A stretch of DNA of 5,327 nt, taken from Clostridia bacterium (GTDB lineage Bacteria; Bacillota; Clostridia; Oscillospirales; CAG-272). Below the pieces are notes generated by a model, which saw only the letters and a list, made by a program, of their open reading frames with translations, had not been told where the DNA came from and did not search any database. The stretch is taken from the NCBI GenBank assembly GCA_024408015.1, contig JAKSVJ010000099.1:1-5327 (forward strand). Direction: 5' to 3'. Position numbers and translations under genes: made by a program. Shown here one piece after another: positions 1-5,230 of the stretch. The stretch's first letter is position 1. Each line of letters starts with the position of its first letter.

Positions 1-414
1 CTCAAAAGTTCTACCTCCAAATAGAGTTGCAAGGTCACTCGACAGCAAAAATGCATTCGAACCAGTAAGGTAAATATCAAATATATCTTCTTCTTGTAAA
101 CTGCTAATAACGCTCTCAAATTGATTACACATCTGTATTTCATCAACAAAAAGATAATTATCTTTACCAAATATATATCTTTCTTTAACATAACTGTATA
201 AAGAGTTTGGATTTTTTAAACTCTCAAACTCTTTTAGTGTTAGTTTAATGCGAATAATATTTTTATCTTTACCATTATTATTTAATTCGTCAATAAAGGC
301 ATCCATAAGCTTAGATTTGCCACAGCGGCGAATTCCAGTTATTACCTTAATATCAGGAGTGCCTTGTACGTTCCTTAATTTTTCTAAATAGTAATCACGT
401 TGTATTAGTTTCAT
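1..414 (-). CDS. AAA-type ATPase, DUF4143-associated family (partial, C-terminus outside window)
   Basis: The reading frame is open from an ATG at 414-412 to the left edge, giving 138 residues without a stop. Visible motifs are a Walker A loop GIRRCGKS (residues 27-34), a Walker B strand YLFVDEIQ (87-94), a sensor-1-like stretch LTGSNAFLLS (116-125) and an arginine in FGGRTFE (132-138). The order and wording of these motifs are those of the AAA_14 ATPases that usually carry a C-terminal DUF4143 domain. Family members are generally around 400 residues, so roughly the N-terminal third is present. Their substrate is unknown, so I infer only ATP binding and hydrolysis in the cytosol. The start is supported by AGAGGTGG at 425-418 and by a consensus promoter just upstream. 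It is transcribed away from the two-component genes and has its own promoter, so it is probably not part of their circuit. Confidence 0.88.
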   Translation of the reverse strand, partial: MKLIQRDYYLEKLRNVQGTPDIKVITGIRRCGKSKLMDAFIDELNNNGKDKNIIRIKLTLKEFESLKNPNSLYSYVKERYIFGKDNYLFVDEIQMCNQFESVISSLQEEDIFDIYLTGSNAFLLSSDLATLFGGRTFE

Positions 415-435
415 ATTCCACCTCTTAGTTTCTTC

Positions 436-464
436 ATTATATCTCATTTCGCATTTTTTGTCAA
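436..464 (-). promoter_or_regulatory. Consensus sigma-A promoter of the ATPase gene
   Basis: Read on the minus strand, a perfect -35 TTGACA (464-459) is followed by a 17-bp spacer and a perfect -10 TATAAT (441-436). The predicted transcript would start near 429, giving a leader of about 15 nt that begins just ahead of the ribosome binding site. A promoter this good on a gene of this type suggests that it is held down by a repressor, and the inverted repeat around its -35 is the obvious candidate site. Confidence 0.88.
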
Positions 465-482
465 TTTGCAATTTTGCGAAAT
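446..482. repeat. 8-bp perfect inverted repeat bracketing the ATPase -35 (possible operator)
   Basis: ATTTCGCA at 446-453 is matched by its exact reverse complement TGCGAAAT at 475-482, with 21 bp between. The centre of the dyad falls at 464, the first base of the -35 element. One arm lies in the promoter spacer and the other just upstream of the -35. Between the arms there are further TTGCAA and TTGACA repeats on the minus strand. Arm centres are about 29 bp apart, close to three helical turns. Position and symmetry suggest a repressor site; no repressor gene is visible in the window. Confidence 0.5.
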
Positions 483-548
483 TATAGCTTTAAGAAACAT
501 ACGAAAAACTATGCAATAATAATAAAATTGAAACTACTAGAAATAAAA

Positions 549-620
549 AGAGCGCACTAGAAACAAGTATTGATTCCATAATAATTCACAAGAGCTAAAA
601 AGTATACCTTTTGACGCTCT
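549..620 (-). terminator. Weak terminator-like or alternative hairpin region downstream of the 120-residue gene
   Basis: Read on the minus strand, AGAGCG (620-615) lies 3 bases past the stop of the 623-985 gene. It can pair with CGCTCT (554-549), which is followed directly by TTTTATTT. The loop of about 60 nt is too long for a normal intrinsic terminator. The same AGAGC can instead close a compact hairpin with GCTCT at 595-591, which has an inner stem AAAAG/CTTTT (612-608 with 602-598) but no T-run after it. The two pairings exclude each other. Termination here is plausible from position only. Confidence 0.3.
591..620. repeat. Two-tier inverted repeat (hairpin) after the 120-residue gene
   Basis: On the plus strand AGAGC (591-595) pairs with GCTCT (616-620), and inside it AAAAG (598-602) pairs with CTTTT (608-612) around the loop TATAC. 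The internal loop is 2 by 3 bases. It begins three bases past the stop codon of the minus-strand gene. It could slow RNA decay at the 3' end of that transcript or help to terminate it. The inner stem is mostly A-T and weak. Confidence 0.4.
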
Positions 621-622
621 AA

Positions 623-985
623 TCATATTTTATACATAGTATCTTTCTGTTCTCTGGTGATTTGAAAACTCAAATTATCTTCTATCCCATTACTGGTATT
701 AATATAAATTGATTCACCTGCTCTTTCTTTAAAAAAAGAAATCCAACCTTTTGAGAGTAACGTTGGTTTATAGAAAAACACACCTTCAAAATCAGTGAAT
801 TTCACTTCTATCGTTTCTTCTTTGTGAACCCATATAAAATCTGTTTTATTTTCATTGAGTTCATGTGAATCATTTTCAAAGGTACACAAAATCTTACCAG
901 ATTCATCAACTTGTAGTATTTTTTTATAGACTTCTACAACTTTTCCTTTATACTTAATATTACGGATGTTTTCAATGGTTAACAT
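623..985 (-). CDS. Hypothetical 120-residue cytosolic protein, possible bacterial PH-like domain
   Basis: A complete frame starts at ATG 985-983 behind AAAGGAG (999-993) with a 7-nt spacer, and ends with TGA at 625-623. No signal peptide or membrane segment is visible, so it should be soluble in the cytosol. I do not recognise it with certainty. The pattern of short beta strands, an N-terminal KGKVVEVYKKILQVDESG, then IEVKFTDFEGVFFYKPTLLSKGWISFF (residues about 59-85) and a late DNLSFQITREQ ending in a short helix, recalls bacterial PH-like/DUF4429-type proteins. In those, a strand GxIxF follows a VxFxxP turn and a 'xVxF' strand precedes the final helix. That is an inference from pattern alone. 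It diverges from the response regulator gene across 99 bp and may share its control site. Confidence 0.75.
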   Translation of the reverse strand: MLTIENIRNIKYKGKVVEVYKKILQVDESGKILCTFENDSHELNENKTDFIWVHKEETIEVKFTDFEGVFFYKPTLLSKGWISFFKERAGESIYINTSNGIEDNLSFQITREQKDTMYKI

Positions 986-1010
986 TGTTGTTCTCCTTTA
1001 TGTTTGTTTA

Positions 1011-1016
1011 TTTATA
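1011..1016 (-). promoter_or_regulatory. Candidate -10 of the divergent 120-residue gene
   Basis: On the minus strand TATAAA (1016-1011) lies 10 bp downstream of the YTTAAG-type box at 1027-1043 and about 11 bp upstream of the AAAGGAG ribosome binding site. No good -35 is found at 16-18 bp. The region is extremely AT-rich, so a chance match is possible. If real, the box would sit between two divergent promoters. Confidence 0.3.
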
Positions 1017-1026
1017 AATTTTTATA

Positions 1027-1059
1027 TTTAATGTTCATTTAAGTATCACATGTTTTAAT
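1027..1059 (+). promoter_or_regulatory. Activator-type promoter of the two-component operon with a tandem TTTAAG box
   Basis: TTTAAT (1027-1032), 5 bp, then TTTAAG (1038-1043) form a tandem direct repeat with an 11-bp period. Ten bp further on lies a -10-like TTTAAT (1054-1059, 5/6 to consensus). There is no TTGACA-like -35; the box occupies that place. OmpR-family regulators such as streptococcal CiaR (TTTAAG-N5-TTTAAG) and enterobacterial PmrA bind repeats of this kind near the -35. I infer autoregulation by the regulator encoded downstream. A start near 1066 would give a leader of about 19 nt. Confidence 0.6.
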
Positions 1060-1071
1060 GCTAATAAATTC

Positions 1072-1077
1072 AGGAGG
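1072..1077 (+). promoter_or_regulatory. Ribosome binding site fixing the response regulator start at 1085
   Basis: AGGAGG at 1072-1077 stands 7 nt before the ATG at 1085. The in-frame ATG at 1058 has no such site and falls inside the predicted -10 element. It would also add nine residues ahead of the canonical MRILLAEDE beginning of receiver domains. The 1085 start is therefore chosen. Confidence 0.92.
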
Positions 1078-1084
1078 TATCGTT

Positions 1085-1759
1085 ATGAGAATTTTACTTG
1101 CAGAAGATGAAAAAGCGTTGGCAAAAGCAATAGCCAAAATACTAGAAAAGAACTACTTCTCTGTTGATGTTGTTTACGATGGTGAAGATGCACTAGCGTA
1201 CATTCAAAGTGGAAGCTATGATGTGGCGGTGCTTGATATAATGATGCCAAAACTTGATGGCATTTCAGTACTTAAACAAGTTAGAAAAGATGGCAATCAA
1301 ATGCCTATTTTGATGCTCACTGCAAAAGCTGAAGTTGAAGATAAAATATATGGGCTTGATAGTGGAGCAAATGACTATTTGGCAAAACCGTTTGATTCAA
1401 GAGAGCTTGTCGCAAGAATAAAAGCAATAACTCGTACAAAGGCTCAAGCAGATAATACTATCACGACAGGAAATGTTACACTAAATCGTTCTACATTTGA
1501 ACTCTCTTCCCCATATGGTAGTTTTAAGCTTGCAAACAAAGAATATCAAATAATGGAAATATTCATGTCAAATCCACATAGTGTCATTTCCGGAGATAGA
1601 TTAATGGAAAAGATTTGGGGATTTGATAGTGATGCTGAAATAAATGTTGTTTGGGTTTACATCTCGTATTGCAGAAAAAAACTAACTGCCCTACAGGCAA
1701 ACGTTCAAATTAAAGTATCACGTAACGCAGGATACTCATTGGAGGAAACAGATGATTAA
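1085..1759 (+). CDS. OmpR/PhoB-family two-component response regulator
   Basis: The product is 224 residues, normal for the family. Residues 1-115 form a receiver domain: acidic pair E7/D8, phosphoacceptor D51 in VAVLDIMMPKLDG, switch T79 in MLTA, and K101 in YLAKPFDS. A winged-helix DNA-binding domain follows (about 126-219) with the recognition-helix region INVVWVYISYCRKKL (186-200) and the closing wing hairpin SRNAGYSL (212-219). All catalytic residues are present, so it should be phosphorylated by the kinase encoded next. The start is set by AGGAGG at 1072. The 3' end overlaps the kinase gene by 8 bp, indicating translational coupling and a dedicated pair. TTTAAG-type repeats ahead of this operon and of the downstream lipoprotein gene are its likely binding sites. 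The regulated stimulus is unknown. Confidence 0.95.
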   Translation: MRILLAEDEKALAKAIAKILEKNYFSVDVVYDGEDALAYIQSGSYDVAVLDIMMPKLDGISVLKQVRKDGNQMPILMLTAKAEVEDKIYGLDSGANDYLAKPFDSRELVARIKAITRTKAQADNTITTGNVTLNRSTFELSSPYGSFKLANKEYQIMEIFMSNPHSVISGDRLMEKIWGFDSDAEINVVWVYISYCRKKLTALQANVQIKVSRNAGYSLEETDD

Positions 1760-2975
1760 TAAACTAAAATGGAGATTTACACTTCTTGCTTCAATCTCCA
1801 TACTCATTTTGCTAACTGTACTTTTGTCCATAGTCAACATCGCAAACTACGTATCAGTTATTTCCGAATGTGACAAGATTATTGACGCTTTGGTTATCAA
1901 AAATCAGCCTCATCTATTTTGGCCAAACAACCACGACAAACCATTTACCCCTCATGGTATGTCGTCAGAAGTTATGTACGAATCACGTTTCTTCACAGTT
2001 TCTATTGATGAAAACCAAAACATAAAAAACGTGGATATGTCAAACATCATTTCAGTTGATGAAAATTCAGTTTCAGAGTATGCTCAAAAAGCCATAAACA
2101 AAGGCAAAATGTACGGCATGATTGGCAATTTCAGATACAAAATGTTTATGTACGAAGATAACTCAAAATTCATCGTTTTTCTTGATTGTGGTAGAAAACT
2201 TGACTCATTTTGGTCATTTTTATGGATGAGTGTTGTTGCTGGACTTGGTATATGCGTTCTAGTCTTCCTCATATTTGTTTTAATATCTTCAAGAATTGTT
2301 AAACCAATCTCAGATAGTTATGAAAAGCAAAAGAGATTTATTACTGACGCAAGCCACGAAATAAAGACACCACTTACAATTATATCAGCAAATGTTGACC
2401 TACTAGAAGATGATTTTGGTACAAACGAGTGCCTTGATGACATAAAAGAACAAACAAAGAAGCTCACAAAACTCACAAATAGTCTTGTCTACCTATCCAA
2501 AATGGAAGAATCAACAAATAAGCTATCGAAAATTGAATTTCCAATTTCTGATTTAGTGAGTGAAACTGCAGATTCATTCAAAGCAGTCGCAACATCAAAG
2601 AATATAGAATACTTAGTTAATATTGAACCAAACGTCACCTTCTTTGGCTTACCTGAAGCTATTAGCCAACTTACATCAATACTCATTGAAAATGCAATGA
2701 AGTACTCTCCTGATGGTAGTAATGTTAATGTTAGTCTTGTTAGCCAAAAGAAAAACGTACACATTAAAGTTTCAAACACAACATTAGAACCAATAGACAA
2801 AGATAAGTGTTCAAAACTTTTTGAAAGATTTTACAGAGTCGATGATTCTCACAATTCAAAGACTGGTGGACACGGAATTGGTCTTTCAGTAGCAAAAGCT
2901 ATAGTAGACGCACATGAAGGAAAAATATCCGCCAATGCAATTGATAACATTTTTGAAATTAACGTAATTTTGTAA
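1752..2975 (+). CDS. Membrane sensor histidine kinase, partner of the OmpR-type regulator
   Basis: The product is 407 residues. Order: membrane segment 1 (about 9-31), an extracytoplasmic part of about 125 residues (32-155) with no motif I recognise, membrane segment 2 (about 156-179), a short linker, then the HisKA domain with H202 in SHEIKTPLT. The HATPase domain follows, with an N-box centred on IENAMKYSPDG (312-322, N314), F-box FERFYRVDDS (357-366) and G2 box GGHGIGLSVAKAIV (372-385). The usual DxGxGI G1 box is replaced by KVSNTTLEPIDKDK (339-352), a variant I know from other Firmicute kinases with intact function. Only about 15 residues (SRIVKPISDSYEKQK) separate segment 2 from the kinase core, too short for a full HAMP domain. 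GGAGG at 1741-1745 within the end of the regulator gene, 6 nt before the ATG, serves as its ribosome site. No terminator is evident after it, so read-through into the lipoprotein gene is possible. Confidence 0.94.
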   Translation: MINKLKWRFTLLASISILILLTVLLSIVNIANYVSVISECDKIIDALVIKNQPHLFWPNNHDKPFTPHGMSSEVMYESRFFTVSIDENQNIKNVDMSNIISVDENSVSEYAQKAINKGKMYGMIGNFRYKMFMYEDNSKFIVFLDCGRKLDSFWSFLWMSVVAGLGICVLVFLIFVLISSRIVKPISDSYEKQKRFITDASHEIKTPLTIISANVDLLEDDFGTNECLDDIKEQTKKLTKLTNSLVYLSKMEESTNKLSKIEFPISDLVSETADSFKAVATSKNIEYLVNIEPNVTFFGLPEAISQLTSILIENAMKYSPDGSNVNVSLVSQKKNVHIKVSNTTLEPIDKDKCSKLFERFYRVDDSHNSKTGGHGIGLSVAKAIVDAHEGKISANAIDNIFEINVIL

Positions 2976-2982
2976 ACATCTT

Positions 2983-3014
2983 CTTAAGTTAATTTAAGTT
3001 TCCTGTTGTAAGAT
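2983..3014 (+). promoter_or_regulatory. Promoter of the beta-helix lipoprotein gene with a tandem YTTAAG box
   Basis: CTTAAG (2983-2988), 4 bp, TTTAAG (2993-2998) is a tandem repeat with a period of 10 bp, starting 8 bp after the kinase stop codon. Exactly 10 bp downstream lies a -10-like TAAGAT (3009-3014). No -35 is seen where one is expected; the box occupies it. This repeats the layout ahead of the regulator gene. I infer direct activation of the lipoprotein gene by the neighbouring regulator. A start near 3021 would give a leader of about 40 nt. Confidence 0.6.
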
Positions 3015-3060
3015 TAACTCACAAAACAAGAAATTTACTTTTAATTAACATCGAGGTTTT

Positions 3061-5115
3061 ATGAAAAAATATATTTCTCTATTTATTGCCATTACTTTCA
3101 TTTTATTGGCACTCTTAACATCTTGTGGAAATTTAAATGATCCCAATAATGGCACAAACCCTTCCGCAAATTCAACAACTATATTTGCTCCAACAAGTGG
3201 GCAAACATCAACAACTTTGACAACCACAGTAGATTCAAGCATCATAGACATTCCAGATATTGTTGAAAACGTAAACACATTGGTAATCACGAGTAAAGAT
3301 GAGTCATATACAGGTTGGGAATTTAGTGATAATGTCCTTACATTCTCTAACCTTTCATCTAATACTGTTTGCTCAATTACCGGTGAGTTTTGTGGACAAA
3401 TTGTAATTGATGCTGGCGAATATAAGTTTGAACTTGAATTAAATGGTGTCACTCTCTACTCTAAAACAGATACTCCAATATCAATAAAATCAGGTGACAA
3501 GGTTACCATCACTGCAAAAAAAGATAGTGAAAATTTCGTTTATGATAATCGTGATGACATAACAAACGATGAAGAAGCATGCAGCTACGCAATTTGGTCA
3601 AAATGCGACCTTGAGATTGCAGGTAAAGGAAATTTAACAGTAATTTCAAACAACAATAAAGGCATTCACTCAAAAAAAGATATCAACATCAAAAATCTTA
3701 CTCTTAACATCACATGTAACGACAACGCAATAAAAGGCGATGATAGTGTAAGTATTGAGAGCGGAACTCTTACTTTAATTGCCAAAAAAGGCGATGGAAT
3801 TGTGACTGAAAACACAGATATTTCTAAAAAAGGTAACCAAAGAGGTATCATATCAATCAAAAGTGGAACGGTGATCATTTATGCAGCTTGTGATGGTATC
3901 GACGCTTCGTATGATGTTGATATTTGTGATGGAGCTAATGTCCAAATCTATACAGACTCTTACTCACCTTATTCTCTTGATGTAGACACAAAAGTTTATG
4001 ACAAACGATTCATTCGTTTCACTTCAAGCAACTACAAATACTCAATTAAGTACTACAATGATGATAATGACTATATGTGGGTAAACGCTACATTCTATAA
4101 ATCAGTTTCTGGAGGAAGAACATCGTACCATTACTACTCTTTTGACATACTTGAAAATTACAAATCAGTACAGATATTTATCTATTCCTCATCACAAGCT
4201 CAAGGACAAGATACAGACTATTTAGTCATGAGTGACTACTTAACTTGGAATGATAGTTATGACACATTTGCTCTTGAACAAAGGGGCTCTTCCCTTACAT
4301 ATAACTGGACAAATTACACAACTAATGTGAGTTCCGGATTTGGACCAGGAGGAATGATGGATGGAAATCGTGACAAATTAGACCATTCTGCAAAAGGTAT
4401 AAAGGCTGGCAATGAAATTCATGTTTTAGGTGGTATCATAACAATTTCAGCGGGAGATGACGCAATTCATGCAAATTCAGGAAACTCACTAGATAATGGT
4501 AACACTTCAACAGGCATTGTTAAAATCTCAAGTGGAACTATTACTATCATTTCAAATGATGATGGTATTCATGCTGATAGTGATCTCATAATAGACGGTG
4601 GCACGATTAACATAAACAAAAGCTATGAAGGCTTGGAAGGAACAACAATAACAATTAACGATGGTGACATCAATATAGTCTCATCTGACGATGGCATCAA
4701 TGCCCAAGCAACAAGTGGAACTGGTATCTATTTTAATGGTGGAAATATCTACGTTTATGCCGGTGGCGACGGACTTGATGCAAATAGTAGGACTCAATAT
4801 AAAGGTATCATATTCAACGGAAGTAATATTACTGTTATCTCCACAACAAGTATGAATTCATCAATTGATACCGAGCAAGGCTACACTTACAATAGTGGTT
4901 CAATACTTGCAATATGCCCATCAGGTGGCATGAGTAGTGAAGCCACAAAATGCCAAAACTTTTCATCCGTTGCAACAAAAAGCACAATGTCACTAAAATC
5001 AGGACAAATTTTAAATGTTAAAGTTGGAACAGAAATATTGAAGAGTGTTGAAATGCCTTGTAACAGATCAGCGATAGTAATCTATCTTGGCTCAAACAAA
5101 GCAACGTTTTCTTAA
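3061..5115 (+). CDS. Surface lipoprotein with parallel beta-helix repeats, Cthe_2159-like carbohydrate-binding family
   Basis: The product is 684 residues. A lipoprotein signal (1-21) ends in the lipobox LTSC, with acylated C22. A Thr/Ser/Asn-rich linker follows (about 24-60), so the protein is anchored outside the membrane. The lead domain (about 70-180) has the family's DAGEYKFELELNGV and 'PISIKSGDKVTITA' strands. Helix rungs then recur: GIHSKKDINI, NAIKGDDSVSI, DGIDASYDVDI, and after a break DDAIHAN, DDGIHADSDLIIDGG, SYEGLEGTTITINDG, DDGINA and GDGLDAN (residues about 200-297 and 440-600). A C-terminal strand-rich cap closes at 600-684. This is the Cthe_2159/DUF4353-type fold, whose founding member binds cellulose and polygalacturonate; no lyase catalytic site is evident. 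Residues about 300-438 interrupt the helix with a Tyr-rich module. Ten cysteines besides C22 are unusual for a surface protein. The ribosome site is GAGGT (3053-3057), only moderate. Ligand binding at the cell surface is inferred, and cohesion or sensing roles are possible alternatives. Confidence 0.9.
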   Translation: MKKYISLFIAITFILLALLTSCGNLNDPNNGTNPSANSTTIFAPTSGQTSTTLTTTVDSSIIDIPDIVENVNTLVITSKDESYTGWEFSDNVLTFSNLSSNTVCSITGEFCGQIVIDAGEYKFELELNGVTLYSKTDTPISIKSGDKVTITAKKDSENFVYDNRDDITNDEEACSYAIWSKCDLEIAGKGNLTVISNNNKGIHSKKDINIKNLTLNITCNDNAIKGDDSVSIESGTLTLIAKKGDGIVTENTDISKKGNQRGIISIKSGTVIIYAACDGIDASYDVDICDGANVQIYTDSYSPYSLDVDTKVYDKRFIRFTSSNYKYSIKYYNDDNDYMWVNATFYKSVSGGRTSYHYYSFDILENYKSVQIFIYSSSQAQGQDTDYLVMSDYLTWNDSYDTFALEQRGSSLTYNWTNYTTNVSSGFGPGGMMDGNRDKLDHSAKGIKAGNEIHVLGGIITISAGDDAIHANSGNSLDNGNTSTGIVKISSGTITIISNDDGIHADSDLIIDGGTININKSYEGLEGTTITINDGDINIVSSDDGINAQATSGTGIYFNGGNIYVYAGGDGLDANSRTQYKGIIFNGSNITVISTTSMNSSIDTEQGYTYNSGSILAICPSGGMSSEATKCQNFSSVATKSTMSLKSGQILNVKVGTEILKSVEMPCNRSAIVIYLGSNKATFS

Positions 5116-5126
5116 ACTAATTTAAG
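5111..5126 (+). promoter_or_regulatory. Third YTTAAG-type box, overlapping the stop codon of the beta-helix lipoprotein gene
   Basis: CTTAAA (5111-5116), 4 bp, TTTAAG (5121-5126) has the same spacing as the box at 2983-2998. The stretch 5109-5126 matches 2981-2998 at 16 of 18 positions. It contains the TAA stop at 5113-5115. A -10-like TAAAAT (5134-5139) follows after 7 bp rather than 10, and the clear promoter of the next gene lies about 43 bp further on. The arms are also exact reverse complements of each other, so a weak hairpin is an alternative explanation. Confidence 0.4.
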
Positions 5127-5168
5127 CGAAAAATAAAATCACTTTCTTAAAACAAGTTCACTGATTCT

Positions 5169-5197
5169 TTGACAAATGGCAAAAAATAATGTAAAAT
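5169..5197 (+). promoter_or_regulatory. Near-consensus sigma-A promoter of the second lipoprotein gene
   Basis: A perfect -35 TTGACA (5169-5174), a 17-bp spacer and the -10 TAAAAT (5192-5197, 5/6) precede the gene. A start near 5204 gives a leader of about 26 nt that contains AAGGAGG. The second lipoprotein can therefore be made independently of the box-type promoters. The third box would lie roughly 85 bp upstream of this start, where it could still act as an upstream activator or repressor site. Confidence 0.85.
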
Positions 5198-5230
5198 GCA
5201 AATAACAATCAATGCGCAAGGAGGCATTAA

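Noticed and set aside
489..494. TTTAAG upstream of the ATPase promoter as a fourth regulator box
   Set aside because: It is a single hexamer with no partner at 10 or 11 bp, so it is expected by chance in this base composition.
536..563. Direct repeat ACTAGAAA at 536-543 and 556-563, 20 bp apart
   Set aside because: It is only 8 bp in AT-rich DNA, not tied to a promoter or gene boundary, and there are just two copies.
1058..1084. In-frame upstream ATG that would extend the response regulator by nine residues
   Set aside because: It has no ribosome binding site and overlaps the predicted -10. The ATG at 1085 has AGGAGG at the right distance and gives the canonical receiver N-terminus.
2084..2800. 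Minus-strand open frames at 2084-2272 and 2489-2800 inside the kinase gene
   Set aside because: They lie fully antisense to a convincing kinase, show no family motif and have no good ribosome sites, so they are chance frames.
3045..3878. Minus-strand open frames at 3045-3452 and 3666-3878 inside the lipoprotein gene
   Set aside because: The plus-strand frame has clear signal peptide and repeat structure. The antisense frames have hydrophobic, low-information sequence mirroring the repeats.
4441..4880. Repeated nucleotide motifs in the lipoprotein gene as DNA-level tandem repeats
   Set aside because: The recurrence is at the protein level (beta-helix rungs with GATGG and GGTGG codons). The DNA between units has diverged and unit lengths vary.
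5107..5130. Hairpin with arms CTTAAA/TTTAAG and flanking TTTT/AAAA as a terminator for the beta-helix lipoprotein gene
   Set aside because: The stem is almost all A-T, has a two-base bulge, and is followed by A-rich, not T-rich, sequence. It fits better as a regulatory box.
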